Source of the DNA: Actinoplanes sp. NBRC 103695
GTDB lineage: Bacteria > Actinomycetota > Actinomycetes > Mycobacteriales > Micromonosporaceae
NCBI RefSeq assembly: GCF_030269485.1
Contig: NZ_BSTL01000027.1
Coordinates: forward strand, 42,016-106,015
Reading direction: 5' to 3'
Length of the DNA: 64,000 bases
Shown here in pieces: positions 40,690 through 49,842 of the stretch; positions within the stretch are counted from its first letter, which is position 1; each line of letters starts with the position of its first letter. Under the pieces are notes generated by a model. That model searched no databases. It saw only the letters and a program-made list of their open reading frames with translations, and was not told the DNA's origin. Both the position numbers and the translations under genes were made by a program.

Positions 40690-40800
40690 ATGACTGAGCT
40701 CTACTTCTCCGTCCGCGTGCCGAGGGCTGTGGCGATTAACATCGTCATCGTCATCGCCATCTTCCTCGGCGCGGGTGTTATGACCCCCGTGATCATGTGA
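40690..40800 (+). CDS. 36-residue membrane peptide
   Basis: The peptide is MTELYFSVRVPRAVAINIVI followed by VIAIFLGAGVMTPVIM. A short polar N-terminus with two Arg residues leads into one hydrophobic segment of about 20 residues, the shape of small hydrophobic toxins, leader peptides or small regulators. It has an ideal ribosome binding site held in a hairpin and ends 31 bp before a 15-bp-stem terminator. It lies within the tRNA-Arg island. No family recognised; coding potential is supported by context rather than homology. Confidence 0.6.
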   Translation: MTELYFSVRVPRAVAINIVIVIAIFLGAGVMTPVIM

Positions 40801-40831
40801 TCGCGGACCGACTAAGCAACGTCCCAACACG

Positions 40832-40869
40832 TGAAGCCCTCGCCGTTCAAACGGCGAGGGCTTCATTTT
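40832..40869 (+). terminator. Near-ideal Rho-independent terminator
   Basis: TGAAGCCCTCGCCGT (40832-40846) pairs perfectly over 15 bp with ACGGCGAGGGCTTCA (40851-40865), loop TCAA, followed by TTTT. It ends the unit carrying the 36-residue peptide. Confidence 0.85.
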
Positions 40870-41090
40870 GGGCTTGGCCTACGCAGACACGATCGAGGGG
40901 TTCTGGCCACGCTCGAGTGATGCCGGCGGCATCACCCCCCAGTTGCACCTAAGGGAGGCCGGCGGGCGGGGGCGGCGGTGCGTCCCCAGTGCCTGGGCGC
41001 GCTCGGGTCCTGGTTTGTCAGAGGTCGGCGTTAGCCTCGGCGCGTGTCCAGTCCGCTCAGCACCTGTACCGCTCGGAAATGCGGTTCGGG

Positions 41091-42086
41091 CTACGCTGCC
41101 TGCGAGTATTCGCTGATCAATCCGTTGAGGATCTTCCTGCGGCGGACCTGCGCCGAGGCGAGGTCGGCGACGGCCGGTCCGGTGTCCGTGGCGTTGGGTG
41201 GGCGTTGGTGAGGGCTCTGGTGTGGCCGGTGCTCGTTGTAGTGCGCGACGAACTCGGCCAGGACGGCGAGCAGGTGCCTCGGGTGGTAGACCAGCATCCG
41301 GTCAAGGCACTCGCGGCGGACAGTGCGTACCCAGCGTTCCGCGTATGCGTTCGCTCGCGGCGCTTGCGGTGGGCTGCGCAGGACCTCGATGCCTTCGCTG
41401 GTGAATACCTCGTCGAACATGGTGGTGTACTTCGTGTCCCGGTCGCGGATCAGGAACCGGAACTTTCCGGCCCGCTCCCCCAGGTCCAGCATCAGGTTGC
41501 GGGCCTGTTGCGCCACCCACTCCCCGTTCGGGTGGGTCGTCACACCGAGGATGTGCACACGGCGGGTGGCGATCTCCATCAAGAACAACACGTGGACACG
41601 AGTCAACCCGATCGTGTCCACGTGGAGGAAATCGCAGGCCAGAATCCCTTTAGCCTGCGCGGTCAGGAACTGCGTCCAGGTCGGCCCCGTGCGACGCGGC
41701 GCCGGATCCACCCCGGCTTTGGTCAGGATGGACCACACCGTGCTGGCCGCCACCCGGTAGCCCAGGCCGATCAGTTCACCGTGGATCCGGCGATACCCCC
41801 AGCTCGGATTCTCCTTCGCCAGGCGCAGCACCAGCGCCCGAATCTCAGCCTGAACCGGCGGACGGCCCGGCCGGCGCCGCGGATAGGTCCATTTCCCGGC
41901 GATTAGGGTGCGGTGCCAGCGCAGCAGGGTGGCCGGGGTGATCAGGAACGTAGCCCACCGCGGTCGGGGCAGCAGCCGGGCCAGGGCAGCGGAGTTCCTG
42001 GTTCTGGGTTGTCTTGGAGTGACAAGCCTTGATACCGGAACTCCGCTTCTTACTTCCCGATCAACACGCCCCTTGACCAACCTCAC
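41091..42086 (-). CDS. IS transposase with rve/DDE core, N-terminus probably lost
   Basis: 331 residues. The integrase core shows FLHVDTIGLTRVHVLFLMEI, FRFLIRDRDTKYTTMFDEVF (second Asp) and ANAYAERWVRTVRRECLDR (Glu), then HYNEHRPHQ. The homologous part begins at ALARLLPRPRWATFLITPAT; the first 35 residues are unrelated, so the DNA-binding N-terminus seems truncated. A second, more decayed relative lies at 52294. Both end ...GLISEYSQAA. The family is an IS3/IS481-like group with one reading frame. Terminal repeats were not found. Confidence 0.8.
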   Translation of the reverse strand: MRLVKGRVDREVRSGVPVSRLVTPRQPRTRNSAALARLLPRPRWATFLITPATLLRWHRTLIAGKWTYPRRRPGRPPVQAEIRALVLRLAKENPSWGYRRIHGELIGLGYRVAASTVWSILTKAGVDPAPRRTGPTWTQFLTAQAKGILACDFLHVDTIGLTRVHVLFLMEIATRRVHILGVTTHPNGEWVAQQARNLMLDLGERAGKFRFLIRDRDTKYTTMFDEVFTSEGIEVLRSPPQAPRANAYAERWVRTVRRECLDRMLVYHPRHLLAVLAEFVAHYNEHRPHQSPHQRPPNATDTGPAVADLASAQVRRRKILNGLISEYSQAA

Positions 42087-42151
42087 CCACGCTTAACTGA
42101 GCGGCGTTGCAGCTAGCCCAGTCCACGGCATGGAGGGGCTTGCACATCCCC

Positions 42152-42928
42152 CTACGGCATACGTGGCGGCTTGGCGTGGGCGGCGGGCACCTTGGCGGCG
42201 ACAAGGTGTACGTCGTCGGGGTTGAACGCCTGCACGGTGAGGTCGACTCCGCGCATGGCCCCGAACCGGGGAGTGAAACTCTGGTTCGGCACTTCGAGCA
42301 GGGCAGCGAGCCTGTCGACGCTCTGGACCGGTATCCCCCATATCGCCGCCACCTGGGACCGGGTGTACCAGTGCTCGATGGTCATGTTCAACCGGTTGAT
42401 GACCGTTTCGGAGGTCACCTCGACGCCCGCGGGTCCGAGACGCTCGGTGAACCATCCGTCCAGCTTCGCGGCCGGCACCCTGAGCGGTTCGATCTTGGGG
42501 AATCTGAAGCGGCGGTCGGAGGTGGTGAACCAGACCTCGCAGCCGATGCTTCGGCCGAGTTCGATCGTCTCCACGACGTGGACCGACCGCAGGTCGGCCA
42601 CCGCGACCGCATCGGTGCCACGCACCTTGGTGAACCCGACACGGGTCGCCGCCCCGGGCGGCCACACCTCGATCCAGCGGGTCTCCCCCAGCTGTTGGTA
42701 GACGAACCACCCCACGATGACGAGCCCGAGGATGAGCCCCAGGGCGGCCAGGACGAGTCCGGTCCGCCAGGCTGCGGAGAAGCTCCCGAGCGCCCACACC
42801 AGCACCGTGACCAGGAAGGCGGCAGGCCCTGCGACCATGAAAGGGACTGCCAGGCCGGCAAGGGCACCTCTGAACAGGTGCCTGCCGACGTGCCGGATGT
42901 AGGTGATCCGCGAGGCATCGACAGTCAT
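42152..42928 (-). CDS. Hypothetical membrane protein with two TM segments
   Basis: 258 residues from ATG 42928. Two adjacent hydrophobic segments (GALAGLAVPFMVAGPAAFLVTVLVWALGSF and TGLVLAALGLILGLVIVGWFVY) form a hairpin at residues about 18-68. The soluble C-terminal part has a beta-rich region (TRWIEVWPPGAATRVGFTKV, VADLRSVHVVETIELG) like PH-type folds and later HWYTRSQVAAIWGIPVQSVD, which resembles a short helix-turn-helix. Function unknown. It lies inside the island next to the transposase. Confidence 0.65.
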   Translation of the reverse strand: MTVDASRITYIRHVGRHLFRGALAGLAVPFMVAGPAAFLVTVLVWALGSFSAAWRTGLVLAALGLILGLVIVGWFVYQQLGETRWIEVWPPGAATRVGFTKVRGTDAVAVADLRSVHVVETIELGRSIGCEVWFTTSDRRFRFPKIEPLRVPAAKLDGWFTERLGPAGVEVTSETVINRLNMTIEHWYTRSQVAAIWGIPVQSVDRLAALLEVPNQSFTPRFGAMRGVDLTVQAFNPDDVHLVAAKVPAAHAKPPRMP

Positions 42929-43199
42929 GCCCGCAGGGTACAACGACGAGCGCGGACAGCCACAGGTCCGAGCGGGTGCGCTACTCGTGCTTTCGAGCCG
43001 CCCGTCTGAACCGGCCATCGACCAACGACCGTATCGACGGTCATGAGCCACCACATTGCCCTGTCGCGGTCACCGGTAGTCGTCAGATCGTACTGATCCA
43101 TGACGTGCTGGTCCGTGGTTGATCGGGCCTGGTTGGACGCTCGTACTCCGGCACACAAGCGGAGAGTTCGCGCTTTCAACCCCACGAAGGAGACCGTCG

Positions 43200-43815
43200 T
43201 GAAGACCCCGAAGAGGAGCCGGGACAGGACGTGTGATCGCGATGGCGGCGACACTGGTCGTGACAGGAACATTCACCGCCTACTTCGTGTCGAGCGGAGG
43301 CAAGGGCGAGGCGTCCGCGGCGACCAGCCTCGCCGATTTCGTGCCGATCGAGAAGGTCGTGCCGAACGTCGTCCGGGTCAAGCCCGGCAAGGGCGCGTCC
43401 ACCGGCATCTTCACCGTGGACTGCGGCACCAACGGCAACGGCAAGTTCAGCCCGGACAACCCGGTGGCGCAGCCCGGCATCAAGAACGGTGCCGAGCATT
43501 GCACGACTTCGTGGGCAACCAGGCGATCACGGCCGACACCTCGGACAAGGCCCTCGCCGCCTCGGGGACGACCTGCCGCATCGGTGACAAGTCCTCGTAC
43601 TTCTGGTCGGTCGTCAGGATCGACAAGGCAGTCCGCGCCGACGCCAAGGCGCAGGCCAAGGCGGCCCTCGCCGCGACCACGCCGACCGGTGTCCTGCCCG
43701 CGGGTGCGCAGCCAGCTTCCGGCGGTGCCCGCTCGTAACCGCGCCTCTGTCGACCGCCAGCTCGCCAAGCTGGACCAGTCGCTGGCCGCTGCGAACGACC
43801 GGATCGTGATCTCCA
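43200..43815 (+). pseudogene. Frameshifted DUF1996-domain secreted protein
   Basis: Pieces of one protein appear in several frames. VIAMAATLVVTGTFTAYFVSS is a signal/anchor; CGTNGNGKFSPDNPVAQPGI follows. In another frame come HDFVGNQAITADTSDKALAASGTTC and GDKSSYFWSVVRIDK, typical of the start of DUF1996 domains, then VDRQLAKLDQSLAAANDR. At least two frameshifts and a large 3' deletion are present. The GTG at 43200 after AGGAGA was the likely start. Confidence 0.6.
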
Positions 43816-44088
43816 TTGGCCGCAACGCGCAGTGGCCAGCGGGCTTGGACAATCGCTTTCACCTCGGGTCCGTAACGCTCCAGATGTGCCAGACAAGTAC
43901 GAAGTTGGCTTCAACTATCAGTAGGCGGGCGGGGCACGCGGACGGCGGCTGTGACGATCCAGGGGCCAGTGTTGGTCCCGATGTCGGAGACGGAACGGGC
44001 GGCAGCGGTGTCGGTGCTCATCGGAATCCTCGCGGATTGGTGGACCAAGTAGGGTAGCGAGGATTCAGAGCAGCGGGACGAGAGCCGC

Positions 44089-45342
44089 TCAGCCTGCCGT
44101 GTGGGATCGAACGAACTGGACCTCCGGGTACCGTCTCGATGGTCCGGCCAGCAACACCTGGTGGCGGTGGCGCAGCCAGCGGTCGAAGAAAGCGCGCAGG
44201 TATGTGCGCTGGATCGTCAGTGAGCGGCCCGGATCGATGGTGCCGACCAGTTGGGCCAGGTCGTCGGCGCCGAGCCCGAGCACGCCGGCCATCTGTGGGA
44301 AGAGCGGTTGCCCGTCGTTGAACGATAGGTGGGCTGAGCCGGCCAGCCGCAGTTCGAGGATCGGTCCGCGGTGCTGGGCGAAGAGTGTGTCCCAGGTGGG
44401 ATCCTCGGGGATTGTCGGGTGGTCGCTGCTCAGCAGGAGGAACGGCCGGTCCGAGCCGGCCGGTCCGGCGGTTCCGAACAGTGTGCCGTCCATGTTGACG
44501 CCGGCCTGGAACCGCCGGTCGTCGTGGACGGCGGCGGCGGCTGTCGCTCCACCCAGTGAGTGGCCGAGGATTGCGATGCGGTCGAGGTCGAACGCGCCAC
44601 GCATGCCGCTCGGGAGCGGCCGGTGTTCGGCGTCCGGGTTGCTACCGGCGTTGATCGTGGTCAGTTGGTCGACGACGAACCGCGCGTCGGCGGTACGCAC
44701 GGCGACCTCCTGTGCCAAGGTCTGGTCGTCCGCGTCGGTGATGGTGGCCGTTTCGACACGCCCGTCGGGGAACTCGACCTCGGAGGCGTCGTGGGTGTGG
44801 TCGATGGTGACCACCACGTACCCGTGGCTGGCCAGATCCTCCACCTGAGCGGTGGCGAAGCCGCGGTCGGCTTCGAAGGCCGGTGAGTACACCAGGACCG
44901 GACGGTGGCCGGGTTTTGCTGGCGCGTTGACGTGGCCGTGGGTGGGCGGTAGGCGTACGGCGCCGGCCGGCAGTCCCTGGCTTTCCTCGAAGTGTGGCAC
45001 TGCGCCGGCCGACAGCCATGGCGCGGTCGGGTAGCCGCGGACTGTCGAGGCCGGGTACCAGATCTGAATCATGATTTCGCGTACCTGGTTGCCGGGCACC
45101 CAGGGATCCGTTCGGGCGTGGTCGACCAGGTGCAGGCTGACGGTACCGATGCGGTGCGGCCCGGTCGGTGCCGGCAGGGTGAGCGATACGGCGGCCGGGG
45201 TGCTCGCGGTTCGCGCCGTGGCCGCGACGAAGGCCGCGCCAGGGGCGACCGCCAGCACCGTGGCACCTGCGAGGGTGAGCGCCACGCGCCTGCTTGCCGC
45301 GTGACTGCGCAGCCACCGCGCCACCCTCAACTGTTTCGTCAT
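44089..45342 (-). CDS. Exported alpha/beta hydrolase (PAF-acetylhydrolase/lipase-like)
   Basis: 417 residues from ATG 45342, preceded by GAGGAG. A signal peptide or N-terminal anchor (RVALTLAGATVLAVAPGAAF) is followed by an alpha/beta-hydrolase. The nucleophile elbow IAILGHSLGGATAAA puts Ser near residue 261, and oxyanion-type residues occur in RPVLVYSPAFEADRGF. The catalytic Asp and His are probable in FLLLSSDHPTI and GSAHLSFNDG. The layout matches PAF-AH isoform II-like esterases. It is divergent from the two-component genes at 45467, whose kinase may control it. Confidence 0.82.
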   Translation of the reverse strand: MTKQLRVARWLRSHAASRRVALTLAGATVLAVAPGAAFVAATARTASTPAAVSLTLPAPTGPHRIGTVSLHLVDHARTDPWVPGNQVREIMIQIWYPASTVRGYPTAPWLSAGAVPHFEESQGLPAGAVRLPPTHGHVNAPAKPGHRPVLVYSPAFEADRGFATAQVEDLASHGYVVVTIDHTHDASEVEFPDGRVETATITDADDQTLAQEVAVRTADARFVVDQLTTINAGSNPDAEHRPLPSGMRGAFDLDRIAILGHSLGGATAAAAVHDDRRFQAGVNMDGTLFGTAGPAGSDRPFLLLSSDHPTIPEDPTWDTLFAQHRGPILELRLAGSAHLSFNDGQPLFPQMAGVLGLGADDLAQLVGTIDPGRSLTIQRTYLRAFFDRWLRHRHQVLLAGPSRRYPEVQFVRSHTAG

Positions 45343-45466
45343 TTCCGGCTCCTCGTGGCGATCTGTCAGGACGGGCAGAGTGTGGCCGCCCGCCGCGCTC
45401 GTTGTCGCTGGTGCCGGCCGCAGCTCATCGGCTGTGGCTGTCCACACCCCCAGTGCTGTGGTAGCC

Positions 45467-46816
45467 ATGGTGGAGGCGATAGCCGGCCGCGACTACCGTG
45501 GCCTGGTGAGCTCGGTGGACCAGACAGAACCGCCGCGACCCGGCCTGCCGCCGGGGCCGGTGGACACGCCGCCACCGGCGCCGGCTATCCGCGCGAGCCT
45601 GCACGTCCTGGCGGGCCTACCGCTGTCGATCACCGGCTGGACAATGGTCGTCGGTGTGCCGGTGGCTGTGTGGTACTGGCCGGTGTGGCGACTGATGTAC
45701 GGCCACGTCGGGTACGGGCCGCTGAGCGACTGGCCCATCACCCCGGTTCTGTTGGTGCTTGCGGCAGGGCTCACGCTGCTCGTGCTACCGGCCAGGATCC
45801 GCGCGGCGACGCGGTGGCAGCGGCTGCGGTTCCGGTACTTGCTGGCCGTGGAACTCCCGCCACCGCCGCCGACCCGGGCCGGACGGCCGATTGACCGTCT
45901 GGTCCGGGAGTGGACAGCGCCCGGTACCTGGCGTCAATTCCTCTATCACGCGGTCGCGCCATTGCCCGCCGCCATGGCCGCCGTCGCGGTCCCGGTGTGC
46001 TGGCTGCTCGCCCCGCCGTTCGCGCCACGGGCCGCCGGCGCCCTGGCCGACGCGGACGCCGCACGGGCTGGGGCGCTGCTTGGCCCCAGCCTGGCCGAGG
46101 AGATGGCCCGCCAGTTGGCCGAACTGGCCCACAGTCGAGCGGAGGTCATCGCGGCAACCGACGCTGAACGCCGGCGCATCGAGCGCGACCTGCACGACGG
46201 CGCCCAGCAGCGGCTCGTGTCGCTGGCGATGAAGCTGGGCCTTGCCCGAACCACGCTGACCGACATCCCTGAGCCGGCGCGGCGCACCCTCGACGAGGCG
46301 CACGACGAGCTCAAGGCGGCGTTGGCCGAGTTGCGCGGCTTCGTCCGCGGGCTGCACCCGCCGATCCTCGACGATCGGGGCCTGGATGCCGCCCTGTCCG
46401 CGGTGACGGCCAACTGTCCGGTACCTGTGCGGCTGCGGGTCCGGGTGGCCGACCGTTGTGCGCCGGCTGTCGAAGCGGTCGCCTATTTCGTCGTCTGCGA
46501 GGCATTGACGAACGTCGCCAAGCACGCCCGGGCCAGCCGGGCCGAGGTCGACGTGGAGCGCACCGGCGACCGGCTGCGCATCGTCGTCAGTGACGACGGC
46601 TGCGGCGGCGCCCGCCTTGACGGCCACGTTCGCCTCGACGGCGACGCCCGCCACGACATCGGCGACCGGCTCGACGGGGCCGGCCCCGTCGGCGCTGCCG
46701 GTACCGGGCTTCGTGGTCTCGCCCGACGCGCCTCAGCCGTCGACGGCACCCTCTCAATCGTGAGCCCGACAAGTGGACCAACGCGCATCACCGTGGAACT
46801 GCCGTGCGGGTGGTGA
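45467..46816 (+). CDS. NarL-type sensor histidine kinase
   Basis: 449 residues. Two to four membrane segments lie in the first 200 residues (LPLSITGWTMVVGVPVAVWYW, ITPVLLVLAAGLTLLVLPA, PLPAAMAAVAVPVCWLLAP). HisKA_3 follows: ERRRIERDLHDGAQQRLVSL with the phospho-His near 242, then FVRGLHPPILDDRGLDAAL. The HATPase has EALTNVAKHARA and SDDGCGG with GTGLRGLARRA. GTG 45506 is an alternative start. The stop overlaps the regulator gene by 13 bp. Next to a divergent secreted hydrolase. Confidence 0.88.
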   Translation: MVEAIAGRDYRGLVSSVDQTEPPRPGLPPGPVDTPPPAPAIRASLHVLAGLPLSITGWTMVVGVPVAVWYWPVWRLMYGHVGYGPLSDWPITPVLLVLAAGLTLLVLPARIRAATRWQRLRFRYLLAVELPPPPPTRAGRPIDRLVREWTAPGTWRQFLYHAVAPLPAAMAAVAVPVCWLLAPPFAPRAAGALADADAARAGALLGPSLAEEMARQLAELAHSRAEVIAATDAERRRIERDLHDGAQQRLVSLAMKLGLARTTLTDIPEPARRTLDEAHDELKAALAELRGFVRGLHPPILDDRGLDAALSAVTANCPVPVRLRVRVADRCAPAVEAVAYFVVCEALTNVAKHARASRAEVDVERTGDRLRIVVSDDGCGGARLDGHVRLDGDARHDIGDRLDGAGPVGAAGTGLRGLARRASAVDGTLSIVSPTSGPTRITVELPCGW

Positions 46817-47445
46817 TCGCGGAGGACTCCGTCCTGCTCCGCGAGGGCCTGGTCCAACTGCTCAACGCTTTCGAGATCGCCGTCGTAGCCGCAGTCGCCG
46901 ACGCCGACAGCCTGCTGCTGGCGACCGCCGAACACCAGCCGGACCTGGTCATCGTGGACGTGCGTATGCCGCCGACATACACCGATGAAGGTATCCGCGC
47001 CGCTCTCGCGGTACGTCAGCGGTGGCCACGGACCGGCATCGTGGTGCTTTCCCAGTACGTCGAAGAGCGATACGCGGTCGACCTGCTTTCCACCTGGTCC
47101 AGCGGAGTGGGGTACCTGCTCAAGGACCGTGTGGCCGACGTCGCGGACTTCGTGGCCGCACTGCGCCGCGTGGCCGTCGGCGGTACCGCGCTCGATCCCG
47201 AGGTTGTCGCGCAACTACTACAGCGCCGCGCCAACCCGATCGACCGACTCACCGGACGCGAACTCGACGTCATCCAGCTGATGGCCGAGGGCCGATCCAA
47301 CACCGCGATCGCGACCGCCCTGCGCATCAGCCCGAGCGCCGTAGAGAAGCACGTCAACAGCATCTTCACCAAACTCGACCTGCCACCCGCCGATACCGAC
47401 CACCGACGCGTCCTCGCAGTACTGAGCTACCTGCACGCCCACTAG
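46804..47445 (+). CDS. NarL/LuxR-type response regulator
   Basis: 213 residues. The receiver domain has VIAEDSVLLREGL, the phospho-Asp52 in LVIVDVRMPPTYTDEGI and Lys in YLLKDRVADV. The LuxR-type HTH is LTGRELDVIQLMAEGRSNTA, IATALRISPSAVEKHVNSIF. VRMPPTYTDEG is characteristic of the DegU/LnrK-like actinobacterial subgroup. Paired with the kinase at 45467 by overlapping genes. Start GTG 46804. Confidence 0.92.
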   Translation: MRVVIAEDSVLLREGLVQLLNAFEIAVVAAVADADSLLLATAEHQPDLVIVDVRMPPTYTDEGIRAALAVRQRWPRTGIVVLSQYVEERYAVDLLSTWSSGVGYLLKDRVADVADFVAALRRVAVGGTALDPEVVAQLLQRRANPIDRLTGRELDVIQLMAEGRSNTAIATALRISPSAVEKHVNSIFTKLDLPPADTDHRRVLAVLSYLHAH

Positions 47446-47599
47446 ATCACCCGCATAATGCCGATGTGAGGACGTGGCGTTGCGCCAGCCTGCCGAGTGG
47501 ATCTTGCTGGGTCGGCCGGCATTTCACCGCTGATCGCGCTCAACGGTGAACAGAAGCCCCGTCGTTGAGCCATTCCCGTAGCCGTCGGTGGCCCGGGTG

Positions 47600-48523
47600 T
47601 CATGTGGGCGGGTCGGCGGGCAGGGCCCGGGCGGCGAGGAAGGCGGCCGGGTCGGCGAACCGGGCCAGCCATGCTGCGGTGGCACGGTGTTCGGTGAACG
47701 CGCCGGGCAGGTCGTGGGTCTGCACGCTCCACCAGTGGCCGCCGCCGATCGACATCATCGAGGTCCGGTGCCACGAGTTGGCCTTGAGCGGTTGCAGGAA
47801 CTGGTCGACGTCGGCCATCAGGGTGGGAAACTCGCCGCGCTGGATATCGCCGAGGGTTGGTGCGTCACCGGCGCGGATGATCAGCCCGTGCGGTATGCGA
47901 CGGATGTCGATGCCTGATGCCTCGAACTGCGGTGCGGTGTGCTCGGTCAGATATTGCGTGAACGTGGGGCCCAGCACCGTGAGCCAGCCGGCGCCAAGGA
48001 CCCGCCGGGACGTCGCTTCCAGGAAGCCGTCGACGGAGCCGACGTCGATGGCGAAAAACCGCTGGCACCAGGCGAAGACCTGGTTGTAGGGCTCCGGGCC
48101 GCGCTTGGAGGCGTAGGCGCTGAACCCGCCGTGGCCCGAGCGGACCGGCAGGACCGCGACGAGGTCGTCGGCCAGCCGGGCAAGCTGTTCGTGGTCGGCG
48201 TCGGCCGGCACGATGACCTCGCAGAATGATGCGCGTTCGGCGCCGTCGTCGCTGGCAGGTATCCCGCACACGTTCAGCGTGTAGTCACCCACTGACAGCC
48301 GGATGCCGAACATCCCAGTTTCGACGCGCATCCGGTCAGCCCAGGACTCGTCGTCGGGACCGTCGGCGGTCGTGGGATAACTGCCGAACCGGTTCGGCAG
48401 TTCCCAGCGCATCGTGCCAGCAACAGGAAAGTGCCGGCGGAACGCGCGGAAGCAGGCCAGTACCTCCGCCGGTGACGGGTACGCGCCCAGGTAGAGGACG
48501 AGGTTCAGCCGCACCACCGCCAA
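47600..48523 (-). CDS. DUF3396 type VI immunity-family protein
   Basis: 307 residues. LVLYLGAYPSPAEVLACFRA near the N-terminus and VFAWCQRFFAIDVGSVDGFL, VLGAGWLTVLGPTF in the middle match DUF3396, a family named from immunity to type VI effectors. No signal peptide is seen. It lies 12 bp after the SMI1/KNR4 gene in the same direction. No matching toxin gene is present in the window, so it is an orphan immunity-type gene. Confidence 0.75.
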   Translation of the reverse strand: MAVVRLNLVLYLGAYPSPAEVLACFRAFRRHFPVAGTMRWELPNRFGSYPTTADGPDDESWADRMRVETGMFGIRLSVGDYTLNVCGIPASDDGAERASFCEVIVPADADHEQLARLADDLVAVLPVRSGHGGFSAYASKRGPEPYNQVFAWCQRFFAIDVGSVDGFLEATSRRVLGAGWLTVLGPTFTQYLTEHTAPQFEASGIDIRRIPHGLIIRAGDAPTLGDIQRGEFPTLMADVDQFLQPLKANSWHRTSMMSIGGGHWWSVQTHDLPGAFTEHRATAAWLARFADPAAFLAARALPADPPT

Positions 48524-48535
48524 GTCTTTGCCTAC

Positions 48536-49204
48536 CTAGTCGCGTACCGCCAGCTCGGTGGCTGTGACGATGGCCGGCGCCGGATCCAGGGCCGTCGGCG
48601 CAGGAGAACACGGTGCGCCGGCCCGCGACCGGTCGGGCAGGACGCGCAGCTCTTGCAGGAGTTGTGCTTCCTTGGCGGCGCGGTGTTCCGCATCCCAGTC
48701 GGCCTCGACCTCGGCCTGGGTCGCCAGCACGGCCGCAAGGTGCGCCTCCACCCTTTCCCGCTCTACCGCGAAATAGGCGGCGAGGTCGGCGTGCCGCTCG
48801 TACTCCGCATACAGGAACTCCACCACCTCGCCGCTGTCAAGCAGGAGCACCAGTTCCGGTTCGTTGTAGGAGTTCGCGATGATGGTGGCGTTCATCAACT
48901 CCGCGGGAACACCATCATCGACTTCGTTGCAGATTTCCAGGGTGTCCCAAGCGTCCACATACGCCGCGCCGGTGAGTTCGTCTGTGCCGAACAAGTTAAC
49001 GCCCCACGGGAAACCGGGCCACCCGTCATGCAGACGCAGAAACTCCACGTACGCGGATGGCAGAACCTTCCCGAGCGCCTCCTGGACGCGATCGATACTT
49101 TCAACCGACGCCGGACCGCGGGGGCGGGAAGGCTCGTCCTCGTCCCGGTTGTGGACCGCTATCCGATCGAGCGCTGCCAGAATCCCGGCGACCGTCCGCT
49201 GCAC
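48536..49204 (-). CDS. SMI1/KNR4 family protein
   Basis: 222 residues. ESIDRVQEALGKVLPSAYVE and FLRLHDGWPGFPWGVNLFG near 35-75 are the SMI1/KNR4 core, with YNEPELVLLLDSGEVVEFLY further on. The family provides immunity in many polymorphic toxin systems. The C-terminal tail is helical then disordered. It is upstream of the DUF3396 gene by 12 bp, probably one operon. Confidence 0.82.
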   Translation of the reverse strand: MQRTVAGILAALDRIAVHNRDEDEPSRPRGPASVESIDRVQEALGKVLPSAYVEFLRLHDGWPGFPWGVNLFGTDELTGAAYVDAWDTLEICNEVDDGVPAELMNATIIANSYNEPELVLLLDSGEVVEFLYAEYERHADLAAYFAVERERVEAHLAAVLATQAEVEADWDAEHRAAKEAQLLQELRVLPDRSRAGAPCSPAPTALDPAPAIVTATELAVRD

Positions 49205-49213
49205 CGGCGCACG

Positions 49214-49423
49214 CTAACTGACTTCAATACGTGTGACAACCGTCGCCCACGTCTCCACCACTCTGCGGATCATCGACGACAACGAGAAGTCAGCATCCGG
49301 GCGTCCCGCCGGGTGACCCTGGAATGCCAGCCTGACCGACCCGAAGATCCGCAGACGGTCATCCACGCTCCACAAGATCAAGCGTGCTGTCATGGCCGCG
49401 ACCAGCTCGCTACGGAACGTCAT
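49214..49423 (-). CDS. Small hypothetical protein or fragment next to immunity genes
   Basis: A 69-residue frame (MTARLILWSVDDRLRIFGSV, then SSMIRRVVETWATVVTRIEVS) lies 9 bp before the SMI1/KNR4 gene. It begins plausibly but has no recognised family and could be the 3' end of a larger lost gene. Sharing direction and close spacing suggest the same operon. Confidence 0.35.
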   Translation of the reverse strand: MTFRSELVAAMTARLILWSVDDRLRIFGSVRLAFQGHPAGRPDADFSLSSMIRRVVETWATVVTRIEVS

Positions 49424-49842
49424 GGTGAGTTGCTCGCCAGGCGCGCGGACATGCCGATGACCGGTCGTCGTGTCATTGCATCCCGCGCGCCCGAGCCATG
49501 GATACGTGCCGTCCGAATATGGCCCAGGTACTACAGCTGCGGATCTTTCAGACCTGGATGACGTCCGGGCGGTTTACCCATCTCCGTAGGATTCGGGTAG
49601 GGGGTCGCCGCGGCGGAGGTGTCAGCTGATCCGGGCGCGGACCTTGTGTTTGAGGTGCCAGACGGTCTACCGCAGGGTGTGGCGCGGTTCGTGGCGGGCG
49701 CATGATCAAACGCTCGAACTCCAAATACCAAGCCCGCGGACCCAACATGGACCGGCACAGCTACAAAGCCACCATCGCCGTCGATATCATTACAAACCAT
49801 TGCTAACGCCCGCCGGACCTTAACCGAGCGGCGTTGTGCCTG
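49424..49842. other. Gene-free stretch with mobile-element scraps
   Basis: No intact gene is seen. A short frame near 49700-49806 reads MIKRSNSKYQARGPNMDRHS and ends soon after; I cannot place it. The segment TTAACCGAGCGGCGTTG near 49820 resembles TTAACTGAGCGGCGTTG at 42094, beside the other transposase, so both may border old insertions. Confidence 0.4.
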
